A DNA stretch of 48,454 bases from Candidatus Aquidulcis sp. (GTDB lineage Bacteria; Chloroflexota; Anaerolineae; UBA4142), in the NCBI GenBank assembly GCA_020723345.1, contig DYJA01000049.1:1-48454 (forward strand), in the 5' to 3' direction. Every line of letters starts with the position of its first letter. Within the stretch, counting starts at the first letter, position 1. The notes under the pieces are model-generated. The model was not told the DNA's origin and ran no database searches. It saw only the letters and a program-made list of their open reading frames with translations. Positions 39,812 to 47,656 of the stretch are shown here, in pieces. Made by a program: the position numbers and the translations under genes.

Positions 39812-41503
39812 CTACCGCCCCAACTCTCCGCGATCCACAAACCGCTTGATCGTCCCCTCGACCGGCGACCAAATCCCCGTCGCGAATTGATCGATGAACG
39901 CGCGGTCGTGCGTCGCGATCAGAATCGTCCCCGGAAACGCGTCGAGCGCGGACATGAAACGCGCGTGCGACGGAATGTCGAGATGATTGATTGGCTCGTC
40001 GAGCAAAAGACAATTCGCGCCGCTCACGACCAAGCGCGCGAGCAGCAAGCGCGCGCGTTCGCCGTAACTGAGCGCGCCGACGCGCGTAAAGACCGCGTCG
40101 CCTTCAAACAAAAAGAAATGCAGGAAATGCCGCGCCTGCGTTTCATCCAGCGGCGCGAGCGCGCGAATGAGCGCGAGCGGCGTCGCGTTCGCGTCGAGCG
40201 TCTCTTGTTCCTGCGGCATATAGCCGATCCGCACATTCGCGCCAATGCGCGCGTTTCCCTCCGTCGGCGCGAGTTCACCCGCGATCACGCGCAGCAGCGT
40301 CGTCTTGCCCGAACCGTTCGGACCGACGAGCGCGATCCGTTCGCCGTGTTGCAGCGTGAGGTTGACGTGGCGGAACAGCCATGTAGCGCGACCTGCCAGG
40401 TCGCGCGCGGGACGACCTGGCAGGTCGTCGCTACCGAACGCAAACCCCACATCCTCCAACGCGACGACGATTTGCCCGCCGCGCGGCATCGCGCCAAATT
40501 CCAATTTCATTTGCCACGACCGCGCGGGCTTGTCCACGCGCCCGTCGGTGAGCAGGTGTTCGATGCGTCGTTCGATCTGTTTCGCGCGGCGGATCGTTTC
40601 CATTCCGCGATTTGCGAAAAAGCCGCGCGCGAATCCATCGCCCGTGTCCGCTTTGCCGCCCTTGCGAAACTTGGCAATGCCGCGCAAATGCCGCGCCGCG
40701 TTCGACAGGCGCGCGATTTCGTCTTGCTGATCTTGCCACGTCGCAAATTGTTTCTCGCGCTCGCGCGCTTTTGCTTCGACGTACGCGCTATAGTTGCCCG
40801 CGTACTCCGCGACGCGATGCGTCTGGTCGTCCAACTCCAAGATGCGCGCGACCGTCGCATCGAGAAACGCCCAGTCGTGCGAGACGATGATCGCCGCGCC
40901 GCGATACTCGCGCAAGAATTTCTCCAGCCATTCGAGTGCGGCGATGTCGAGATGATTCGTCGGCTCATCGAGCAAGAGCAAATCGGGATCGGCGATCAGC
41001 AGGCGCGCGAGACCGACGCGCGTGCGCTGCCCGCCGCTCAATTGCGCGATCGGCGTGTCACGCGCGGCGACAAGTTGCAGCCCCGCGAGAATCGCTTCGA
41101 TCCGGTGTTCGACCGCGTAACCGCCGAGCGCGTCAAAGCGCGCGAACGCGTCGCCGTACTCCGCGAGCAATTTTTCGGACGACGATTGCGCCATCCGCGC
41201 GGCAAGCGCTTCGACGCGTTGGCGCGCGTCGTCGTACTCCGCGATCCCCGCGCGAATGTACGCGCCGATCGTCCGCGCGTCGTCGAGCGCGATCCCTTGC
41301 GGCAGATAGCCAACCGACGCGCGCACGCTGACGACGCCGCGATCGGGTTGTTCGTCGCCTGCGATGATTCGCAGCAGTGTCGTCTTGCCGCAGCCGTTCG
41401 CGCCGATCAACCCGACGCGCTCGCCTGCGTTCACGACGAACGACACGTCGGCGAGAATCGTTTGCGCGGCGAAGGATTTGGTGACGTGAGAGAGTTGGAG
41501 CAT
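39812..41503 (-). CDS. ABC-F family ATPase (ribosome-associated, Uup/EttA-like)
   Basis: 563 residues with two nucleotide-binding domains and no membrane segments, hence an ABC-F ribosome factor. First domain: Walker A GANGCGKTT, signature LSGGQRTRVGLARLL and Walker B DLLLLDEPTNHLD. Second: GPNGSGKTT, LSYGERARLLLARLV and NCLLLDEPINHLD. An ABC-F linker lies between, with the arm sequence rich in basic residues. Such proteins rescue stalled or antibiotic-bound ribosomes. Residues about 357-374 (SDDLPGRPARDLAGRATW), just before the second domain, are encoded by a palindrome (40383-40434) and look inserted. ATG 41503 is used. Confidence 0.9.
   Translation of the reverse strand: MLQLSHVTKSFAAQTILADVSFVVNAGERVGLIGANGCGKTTLLRIIAGDEQPDRGVVSVRASVGYLPQGIALDDARTIGAYIRAGIAEYDDARQRVEALAARMAQSSSEKLLAEYGDAFARFDALGGYAVEHRIEAILAGLQLVAARDTPIAQLSGGQRTRVGLARLLIADPDLLLLDEPTNHLDIAALEWLEKFLREYRGAAIIVSHDWAFLDATVARILELDDQTHRVAEYAGNYSAYVEAKAREREKQFATWQDQQDEIARLSNAARHLRGIAKFRKGGKADTGDGFARGFFANRGMETIRRAKQIERRIEHLLTDGRVDKPARSWQMKLEFGAMPRGGQIVVALEDVGFAFGSDDLPGRPARDLAGRATWLFRHVNLTLQHGERIALVGPNGSGKTTLLRVIAGELAPTEGNARIGANVRIGYMPQEQETLDANATPLALIRALAPLDETQARHFLHFFLFEGDAVFTRVGALSYGERARLLLARLVVSGANCLLLDEPINHLDIPSHARFMSALDAFPGTILIATHDRAFIDQFATGIWSPVEGTIKRFVDRGELGR
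40383..40434. repeat. Palindromic repeat inside the ABC-F gene
   Basis: The GTAGCG...CGCTAC ends enclose two hairpins, GCGACCTGCCAGGTCGC and GACGACCTGGCAGGTCGTC. It is read in frame just ahead of the second ATPase domain. Confidence 0.85.
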
Positions 41504-41514
41504 GTTCCATCAAG

Positions 41515-41543
41515 GTAGGGGCGCAATTGAATTGCGCCCCTAC
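41515..41543. terminator. 14-bp perfect inverted repeat between GNAT and ABC-F genes
   Basis: GTAGGGGCGCAATT-G-AATTGCGCCCCTAC. It lies immediately downstream of the GNAT stop on the minus strand. No T tract, so a repeat element with possible terminator activity. Confidence 0.6.
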
Positions 41544-41545
41544 AA

Positions 41546-42907
41546 TTACCCGACCGCGCACACACACGACGCGTGCTTCGGAAACAACGCGTCGAGCAGA
41601 ACAGTCGGTTCATCATTCGCCCAGACATCGGGATAGAACGTCCGCAGTTCCATAATCGCCGCGCGTCCAAAGAGCAATTGCAAAAACACGAGCGGCGGAA
41701 AGCCGCAATCGCCGCGCTCGTCCACGGTCGGTTGCCACGCTTCCGCGTTTGTGATCTTGCCATTTTCAAAAACGATCTTGAACCCGCGCCGATATTCGCT
41801 GATTTTCAGTTCGCCGGTGTATCCTGTCATCGTCGAGCGCGCGAGGCGCGCGTCGAGCGCGGGCGCGATGTGACGAATGAAACGCGGCACATCGGGCACG
41901 CGAATGTACCAGCCGTACGGCAAACGCGTTTTCGGCAGCAAGTCAGGAATCGCGTCGAAAACGGGATGCTCGCGCCCCAGCGCAAAGTAGATCGCGTTCG
42001 CGGGTTTGTTTTGCCGCGCGCTTTCCGCCTCGCCGTGCGCTTTCATCCAGCGCAAAACTGTCGGCATCAGCGCGCGCAGCGATTGTCCTTCCGCCGCCGC
42101 GATTTCGCCGACGACAACCGCGTCCTGCCAAATATCGTGACCACAATCGACGTAGCCGACCGCGCGCCCATCCAGCGTCTCGATGATTTGGAACGGCAGA
42201 CGATACGCGCGCGCGAGCGGCGAATCATCCAGGAAGTATCGCCACAGCGATGCCGGGCGCGGACACGCGACAAGCGAACGCGCGCTCGCGCGATCGTACA
42301 GCGGCGCGGCGAACGGAATGTCGTCCGATGTCATCGCGCGCAAGCGATACGATTCGGTTTCGTTTTCTTTGAGCGCGGGCACGTTTGAAAAATAGCACAG
42401 TCGCCCGCCGCTGAGATCGAGCGCGAACTCGTACTCGAACTGGCGATAGTACCACGGAATTCCCGTGATGCCTTGAACGAGATGACCCATCGCATCGCTG
42501 AGCGCGTGCAGCGTTTTGAACTGCTCGCGCACCAAACCGCGCTTGCGATATTCGGGATCGGTCGCGACAACTTCGGGACGCCCAACGGGAAATGGAATGC
42601 CCGCGTACGTCCACGTTTGCGGAATCAAGCACATCGTCGAAACGATTTTTTGCGCGCGCGTGTCCTCGACGATCAACGTGTTCGCCGCGCCGATGATCGG
42701 ATGCGCGTCGCTCGCGTAATGACGCGTATACGCGGCGAGCAACTCGTCAAAGCGTTCGCGCCCGAACGTGTGCCCGTTGAATTGCGCGAGCGGCTCGGCG
42801 TCGTCAGGCGTCGCGACGCGCATGACCAGCCCGTCGCCAAGATCGCGCGGTAGCGCGAATTGCATCAATTCGATTTGTTGTTTCAGTGTTGGTGATTTGA
42901 GACTCAT
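41546..42907 (-). CDS. GNAT-family N-acetyltransferase with C-terminal sterol-carrier-like domain (Eis-like)
   Basis: 453 residues. The N-terminal GNAT domain shows the acetyl-CoA loop in VVATDPEYRKRGLVREQF (Q/R-x-x-G-type). A second acetyltransferase-like part follows, and then a region (about 370-450: GFKIVFENGKITNAEAWQP) resembling the SCP2-like C-terminal domain of Eis-type enzymes. Substrates may be aminoglycosides, peptides or amines; none can be chosen. Start ATG 42907 overlaps the upstream DUF4037 stop by 4 bp. The extra N-terminus of the longer frame is a DUF4037 shadow. Confidence 0.8.
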   Translation of the reverse strand: MSLKSPTLKQQIELMQFALPRDLGDGLVMRVATPDDAEPLAQFNGHTFGRERFDELLAAYTRHYASDAHPIIGAANTLIVEDTRAQKIVSTMCLIPQTWTYAGIPFPVGRPEVVATDPEYRKRGLVREQFKTLHALSDAMGHLVQGITGIPWYYRQFEYEFALDLSGGRLCYFSNVPALKENETESYRLRAMTSDDIPFAAPLYDRASARSLVACPRPASLWRYFLDDSPLARAYRLPFQIIETLDGRAVGYVDCGHDIWQDAVVVGEIAAAEGQSLRALMPTVLRWMKAHGEAESARQNKPANAIYFALGREHPVFDAIPDLLPKTRLPYGWYIRVPDVPRFIRHIAPALDARLARSTMTGYTGELKISEYRRGFKIVFENGKITNAEAWQPTVDERGDCGFPPLVFLQLLFGRAAIMELRTFYPDVWANDEPTVLLDALFPKHASCVCAVG

Positions 42908-44010
42908 GTTGGTTGCTCCAATGTGTAGAGAATTTTCGTGCGATGCGCGAAACGTGGATTGTCGATAAGATCGACGGAATCCGAAAACTGATCGACTCCG
43001 CCCATCCATTCGTCGATCCTTTTGATCGTTTCGTCGGCGATCTCCTTGTGAATCGCCTGCGCGAAGCGCGCCGCAAAGATCACGCGGTACGGTCGCGTGA
43101 AAAAGTTCGTGATCGTCGGCTCGACGCGCGCGGTGATGCCGAGCGCGTTGGATTTCTCCGCGAGAATGACGTACGCCTCGCACAACGCCGCTTCGCGCTC
43201 CTGCCATTCGTCCGCCGCCAACGCACACCCCAAGATCGGCGTCAACTGTTGCGCGCAATCGAGCCGCGCGAACGCCGTGCCAAACCATTTGCTGTACGGC
43301 GCGTACGTTTTTTCAATCAGAAAACCCAGCCGCATCAAATCGCGCACCAAACGCGCCGCGATAATGCGGGAGCCGATGTCGTCGCCCACGTCGCCGCAGC
43401 GTCCGACGAACGGCTCTTCCTGTGATATGCGCTGCCACTGCGACGCCAGGCGGTACAGCCAAACGTCGCGCGGATAGTACGCGAATTTGGCGCGCATCGT
43501 TTCCAACTCGTTCAAACCATCGTGAAAAATTTTGCCGCGCGTCAGTTCCAAGAGCGCCTGCTCAGGAAACGTTAGCCAATCGATTGGCGCGATTTCCGCG
43601 TGCGGATCGATGCCGAGCGCGCGGCGAAAGAATCCCTGGATCGTTCGTACTTCGATGAGGTGATTGACGGGACCTGATTCGCTGGGTTTCATCCGTTGTG
43701 TCCCGCCATCGCTGAGATCGGGTTCGCTAAAGTTGACCGAGAAGCCGCGAAACGTGCGCGGCAGTTTTTGGCGCAAGCACTCGCGCAGTTCTTCGCGATA
43801 ACGATCCAGGTCGGGTGACGCGAGAAACAATTGCAGACGCGGACCCCAACCGTGATCCATCGACCGCGCGGTGTCAAAGCCCAGCACCTCGGAACCATTG
43901 CCGATCAGCGCGGCGGAATGCGCCAACCCAGGAAAGTTTTGCGCCAGAATCGGCTGGACGATCTCGTGATAGAACATTTCGTTCAGTTGGATGCCGGACA
44001 TGAACTCCAT
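42904..44010 (-). CDS. DUF4037 protein, nucleotidyltransferase-like
   Basis: About 368 residues. The N-terminal VLGFDTARSMDHGWGPRLQLFLA resembles the DUF4037 signature (GSxxSTDHDWGPRLQLF), itself similar to nucleotidyltransferase active sites with G-S and D-x-D. Here the usual aspartate after DH is a glycine. Other blocks are APIDWLTFPEQALLELTRGKIFHDG and YYPRDVWLYRLASQWQRISQEEPFVGRCGDVGDDIGS. I chose ATG 44010 because AAAGGA is well spaced for it, whereas it touches ATG 44019. It forms an overlapping pair with the GNAT gene, and another GNAT gene precedes it. Confidence 0.78.
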   Translation of the reverse strand: MEFMSGIQLNEMFYHEIVQPILAQNFPGLAHSAALIGNGSEVLGFDTARSMDHGWGPRLQLFLASPDLDRYREELRECLRQKLPRTFRGFSVNFSEPDLSDGGTQRMKPSESGPVNHLIEVRTIQGFFRRALGIDPHAEIAPIDWLTFPEQALLELTRGKIFHDGLNELETMRAKFAYYPRDVWLYRLASQWQRISQEEPFVGRCGDVGDDIGSRIIAARLVRDLMRLGFLIEKTYAPYSKWFGTAFARLDCAQQLTPILGCALAADEWQEREAALCEAYVILAEKSNALGITARVEPTITNFFTRPYRVIFAARFAQAIHKEIADETIKRIDEWMGGVDQFSDSVDLIDNPRFAHRTKILYTLEQPT

Positions 44011-44035
44011 TGGCGTCATTCCTTTTGTTGTGATG

Positions 44036-44101
44036 CGTGATGCGTGTTCCGTTTTGCGTCCTGAGCGGAACGCAGTGGAGTCGAAGGGTCACGCATCACG
44101 T
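44036..44101. repeat. TGATGCGTGATGCGTG word repeat with CGTCCTGAGCGGAACG unit
   Basis: TGATGCGTGATGCGTG is followed by a CGTCCTGAGCGGAACGCAGT...GTCGAAGGGTC unit and TCACGCATCACG, which closes a hairpin with the start. Confidence 0.7.
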
Positions 44102-45030
44102 TTTTCATTTTTGGTGAAAGTTAATTCTTGATTCACAACGCGAAATCCAACCGATTCATACAATCGCACCGCGCTCGCGTTTGATCCGCCCGTCGCGACG
44201 AGCGCGGTTTCCGCGCCACGCGCCTTCATGCGCGCCATTCCCTCCAGCAGCGCGGCGCGCGCGAGACCTTGCCGTTGAAACGCGGGACGCGTGCCGACCG
44301 GCTCGAATTCGCCGACCTTGTTCGCGCGATCGATCCAGCACATCGCGTACGCGGCGATCACGCCATCGGGCGAGACCGCGACGACGTCGAGATCGCGATC
44401 GTACTCCGACATTCGCATCAAGCGCGCATAGCCCTCGTCGGTCACACGCGACGGATGAAACGCTTCGCGATGTGCGCTCGCGCGGTTTGTGATCTCGTGC
44501 TCGCCCGCGACGCCGCGCACAGAAAAGCCGTTGGGCAATCGGGGATCGGGAATCGGTTCACTCAGCGAACGCGCGAAACGCAAGTACGGCTTGTCGCCGC
44601 GCGCAAAGCCGTGTCGTTCGAGAAACGCGATGCGCGGCGCGTCGTCCGCGAGCACGCCCGTGAACAAATCGCGTTTGTGTTCGCGCGGAATCGCCGGATC
44701 GTCCATTGATTCGCACCAGCGCGTTTCCGCCCACGCGAACATTTCATCTTCAATGCCGCGCCAGCGCGCGTCGGGGCGAACTTGCAGATCCATCGAAAAG
44801 TCATCGCCGAAGACCGCAAAGCCGACGAGCGCACCGGTGTTGTTTTCCCACAGGCGAATATTCGCGTGCAGATCGACGCGGAACGACATCAGAAACGTAC
44901 ACCACGTCAGTCCGCCGCCGATGTGCCAGTAGCCCGCGTAGTGTCCCGTCGCGCGTCGCGCGTCGATCAGAAACGCGCGCAGTTTTTGGAAATCGACATC
45001 GCCTTGAAATTGTCGTGAATGAAGTTGCAT
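44089..45030 (-). CDS. Tandem GNAT N-acetyltransferase
   Basis: 313 residues with two GNAT domains (about 5-150 and 160-305). The second has the complete acetyl-CoA motif, VGTRPAFQRQGLARAALLEGM, and the terminal SNASAVRLYESVGFR block. The first is degenerate but keeps DDAPRIAFLERHGFARG. This matches the tandem acetyltransferases of unknown substrate common in soil bacteria. The stop and last residues (EKRDA) come from the TGATGCGTG repeat. It lies 69 bp or so upstream of the DUF4037 gene, same strand; operon likely. Confidence 0.85.
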   Translation of the reverse strand: MQLHSRQFQGDVDFQKLRAFLIDARRATGHYAGYWHIGGGLTWCTFLMSFRVDLHANIRLWENNTGALVGFAVFGDDFSMDLQVRPDARWRGIEDEMFAWAETRWCESMDDPAIPREHKRDLFTGVLADDAPRIAFLERHGFARGDKPYLRFARSLSEPIPDPRLPNGFSVRGVAGEHEITNRASAHREAFHPSRVTDEGYARLMRMSEYDRDLDVVAVSPDGVIAAYAMCWIDRANKVGEFEPVGTRPAFQRQGLARAALLEGMARMKARGAETALVATGGSNASAVRLYESVGFRVVNQELTFTKNEKRDA

Positions 45031-45035
45031 GATCG

Positions 45036-45145
45036 GTTCTCACAGTTTCGTGCTGCGTGTTGCGTATTCCGTTTCCCTTGAGCGAAGTCGAAGGGTCACG
45101 CAACACGCAACACGCACCACGTTTCACGAATCACGTTTCACGCAT
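45036..45145. repeat. Word-repeat spacer (ACGCAACACGCAACACG and TCACGAATCACG)
   Basis: GTGCTGCGTGTTGCGTATTC pairs loosely with ACGCAACACGCAACACGCAC around a TTGAGCGAAGTCGAAGG unit, then TCACGTTTCACGCATCACGC words run into the RIO kinase stop. Confidence 0.7.
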
Positions 45146-46119
45146 CACGCCAAAAACACCTCCGACGAATCGCGTTTCACATTCTGTCGCCACAGATCGC
45201 GCGCGAGTTGGCGCGGGTTCACGTCAACACCGTAGCGCTGAAAGTACTGACAGACGCGCGTGATGTCGCGCTCGAACATCGGGAACGCTTTCGGATTGAC
45301 GTACGGATTGACCGCTTGCGGCAAGTCAATGATCCGAATGTCGCCGTCCCAGTACAGAATGTTGAACGCAGACAAGTCGGCGTGGACGCAGTTGTGGCGC
45401 AGCATCAGTTCGGCGTTACGCATCACGCGGTCGAACAACGCGCGCGCCTCATCGCGCGGCAGATCGATTGTGTTCAGCGATGGCGCGGGCATCGTTGCAT
45501 CGCCGAGGTACTCCATCAAGATCGTGTTGTTGCCTTGCGCGATCGGTTTGGGCACGTCCGCGCCCGCCGCGTGCAGCGCGAGCAGAAATTGATATTCGTT
45601 CGCGAGCCACGCATTGTGCATCAAGCCCTGACCGTACTCCGATTTCTTTTTGATCGCGAGTTTTTCGCGGCGTCCGCGCAGCACCTGGTTTTCTTCGTCG
45701 AGCATCACGCGCCCTTGCCGATAGTCGGCGTCGTTTTTCAGCGTGCGAAAAATTTTCGGGCGATACACCTTCGCGGCGACGAGTTCGACGCCCAAGTGTT
45801 CGTCGGCTTGACAGCAATACACCGTCGCCTCTTTGCCGCCTTTCACTTGGCGCAGCACATCGGCGATGAGGTGGTCTTCGAAGAACGGACCCAGGTACTC
45901 CAGAATCCACGCGCGCTCGAGTTTGGACGCCGAGAAGGTCGGACGGAATTCGGTTTCGACGCCGAGTTGCGTGACGGGATCGAACCGCGCGACCTTGCCG
46001 AGCGGCGCATCTGTTTGCGACTGCACGAGTTTTTTCTTAAAGCGCTTGCCTTTGCGACGGAGTTGGTGCGCGTCGAGTTCGTCGTCGAGTTCGTCGAGAT
46101 ATTCAGTTGTAAGATTCAT
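45145..46119 (-). CDS. RIO-family atypical serine kinase
   Basis: 324 residues. The RIO kinase core is complete: flexible loop G94-GKEATVY with the signature KGGKEATVY, ATP-anchoring K117 in VAAKVYRP, catalytic D248 in VHADLSAFNIL with N253, and metal-binding D265 in RIIDLPQAV. The N-terminus is rich in Asp/Lys (DELDDELDAHQLRRKGKRFKKK). RIO1/RIO2 act in small-ribosomal-subunit maturation in archaea and eukaryotes; bacterial members are less well understood. ATG 46119 is used. A short open frame with a strong ribosome-binding site and repeats lie upstream. Confidence 0.92.
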   Translation of the reverse strand: MNLTTEYLDELDDELDAHQLRRKGKRFKKKLVQSQTDAPLGKVARFDPVTQLGVETEFRPTFSASKLERAWILEYLGPFFEDHLIADVLRQVKGGKEATVYCCQADEHLGVELVAAKVYRPKIFRTLKNDADYRQGRVMLDEENQVLRGRREKLAIKKKSEYGQGLMHNAWLANEYQFLLALHAAGADVPKPIAQGNNTILMEYLGDATMPAPSLNTIDLPRDEARALFDRVMRNAELMLRHNCVHADLSAFNILYWDGDIRIIDLPQAVNPYVNPKAFPMFERDITRVCQYFQRYGVDVNPRQLARDLWRQNVKRDSSEVFLA

Positions 46120-46158
46120 TGTGGGAAAGCCCCGTCAGCACGGCGGCGCGGGGCATTT

Positions 46159-46273
46159 GTCATTTCGAGGCGCGCCCTGAGCGAAGCAGCGTCTTTCGCT
46201 GCCAAGTCGAAGGGTTGCGCCGAGAAATCTCTCACATTGCGGAACCGAGATTTCTCGCTTCGCTCGAAATGAC
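46159..46273. repeat. GTCATTTCGAG palindromic repeat upstream of the RIO kinase
   Basis: GTCATTTCGAG left and CTCGAAATGAC right enclose a CCTGAGCGAAG...AAGTCGAAGG unit and GAGAAATCTC/GAGATTTCTC arms. Confidence 0.8.
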
Positions 46274-46345
46274 ACAGCAAGCACCACCGTGCCAAAATTG
46301 TTTTGACATTCGATTGGTGGTTGAGACTTGTTCTTCGGCATTCAT
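46232..46345 (-). CDS. Candidate 37-residue small protein with strong ribosome-binding site
   Basis: On the minus strand AAGGAGGAG is followed by ATG 46345 and a 37-codon frame: MNAEEQVSTTNRMSKQFWHG, then GACCVISSEARNLGSAM and TGA. The first 24 or so residues are outside the repeat; the rest reads into the GTCATTTCGAG element. It may be a genuine short gene, or the remains of a gene cut by the repeat. It precedes the RIO kinase in the same direction. Confidence 0.3.
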   Translation of the reverse strand: MNAEEQVSTTNRMSKQFWHGGACCVISSEARNLGSAM

Positions 46346-46365
46346 AAAACTCCTCCTTTTCTGTA

Positions 46366-46387
46366 GGACAAATTTATAAATTTGTCC
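46366..46387. repeat. GGACAAATTT palindrome at the MFS 3' end
   Basis: GGACAAATTT (46366-46375), loop AT, AAATTTGTCC (46378-46387). It provides the TAA stop of the MFS gene (46374-46376). Confidence 0.8.
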
Positions 46388-47585
46388 GACGCACCCGCGC
46401 AAACAACGCGAGCACGGGCGATAAAATTGTCGCGGACGATAAGAGCGCGGCGCGCAGTGAAACCGCCGCGCCGATCGCGCCGACGATCGGTCCGCCGATC
46501 ATTTGTCCGAACGAATCGACTTGCGCGCTCAACGAATTCACCGTCGCGCGCGTTTGCGAATCGAGACGTTGATTGACCCAGGCGGCGTGCAACGGTCCGC
46601 CCGTCTGCCGCATGAGCGACCAACCCAGATACGCCGCAACCGCCATCGGAAAATCGAGCGACAACGCCAAGAGGACGAGCGACGCGAACACAAGTCCGTT
46701 GAGCGCGAAGAGCGCGCGGCGAATCGAACTTTCGTCGTCCATCTTGACGCGCCGATGCACGATCTCGTTGACCGCGATGCCGATCAGCGCGGAAGCGATG
46801 CGGATGATCCCAAACCACGTGACGGTCGTGAGACCGTCGAAGATCGGAAACGCGAAGGTCAACAGAAACGGCGTCCAGAGCCGATCCACGCCCTCGCTGT
46901 GCAAGCCCCAAAAAAGACTGATACCCAGGATCGTTTTCAGCGCGGGGCGTTTGCGGATCATCGCGAGTCCATCGCGAAACGTCATCCACATGTGCTGGAA
47001 CGAATTGCGATCCGCGCGCGGCGTTGGATGAAAATTCGTTTCGCGCAGCGCGAGCGCGAGAAAAATTCCGAGCGCGATAAAACCGACGCCGCCCGCGATG
47101 ATCGGCAGGTTGATGCTGATGTTGCCAAGTAGCGCGCTTGCGGCGACGCCGCCGAGCATCGTGAACTGCGCGATCTGCGCGCCGCGCAAAAACGCGCGTC
47201 CCGCGCGCGCCTCGCCAATTTCGTCGGTGAGCCACGCTTCGGTCGCGCCGCTCGTGAACGTCCAGCCCGCGCCCCAGATCACTTGCGCGAGCAAGACCGT
47301 CGCGAAAAACGGAAACGCGCCTTCGACGATGAATCCGATTCCGATCATCACGTAGCCGATGACGATCGAAAGTTTGCGGCTGTACACATCGGCGACGACG
47401 CCGGTGGGCACTTCGAAGAAGAACGCGGTCGCTTCGAGCGTCGTGCCGACGAGAACGAGTTGCAGCGGATCGAGTCCGACGACGGTGACTTGATAGATCG
47501 CGCTGACGGTGAAGATGAACCACGCGAGCGCGCTGTCCGCGCCGATCATTGTTAGGTACGTTGTGTAGGCGGTGAGTTGTTTCAT
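46374..47585 (-). CDS. Major facilitator superfamily transporter
   Basis: 403 residues with 12 hydrophobic segments in two halves. The helix 2-3 loop has the MFS pattern (FFFEVPTGVVADVYSRKLSIVIGY; G-x-x-x-D-x-x-x-R-K). It belongs to the drug-efflux-like MFS of unknown substrate. Start ATG 47585 (MKQLTAYTTYLTM) is used instead of the repeat-derived extension. The C-terminus RVRRTNL and stop come from the palindrome at 46366-46387. It does not overlap its neighbours. Confidence 0.85.
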   Translation of the reverse strand: MKQLTAYTTYLTMIGADSALAWFIFTVSAIYQVTVVGLDPLQLVLVGTTLEATAFFFEVPTGVVADVYSRKLSIVIGYVMIGIGFIVEGAFPFFATVLLAQVIWGAGWTFTSGATEAWLTDEIGEARAGRAFLRGAQIAQFTMLGGVAASALLGNISINLPIIAGGVGFIALGIFLALALRETNFHPTPRADRNSFQHMWMTFRDGLAMIRKRPALKTILGISLFWGLHSEGVDRLWTPFLLTFAFPIFDGLTTVTWFGIIRIASALIGIAVNEIVHRRVKMDDESSIRRALFALNGLVFASLVLLALSLDFPMAVAAYLGWSLMRQTGGPLHAAWVNQRLDSQTRATVNSLSAQVDSFGQMIGGPIVGAIGAAVSLRAALLSSATILSPVLALFARVRRTNL

Positions 47586-47587
47586 AG

Positions 47588-47656
47588 TCAATCGGTAATC
47601 AGGCAATCAGGCAACCAGTTGACCAGTTGCCTGATCGCCTGATCGCCTAATTGCCT
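47588..47656. repeat. Inverted word repeat (AATCAGGCAATCAGGCAACC)
   Basis: CAATCAGGCAACCAGTTG faces CAGTTGCCTGATCGCCTGAT. It shares words with the spacer at 7180-7288. It runs up to the ABC-2 permease stop. Confidence 0.7.

Noticed and set aside
39779-41518. 579-codon plus-strand frame
   Set aside because: Antisense of ABC-F, where both ATPase domains are complete.
46135-46341. 68-codon minus-strand frame with FRAKREIS
   Set aside because: Mostly a translation of the GTCATTTCGAG repeat; the overlapping frame from 46345 fits the ribosome-binding site better.
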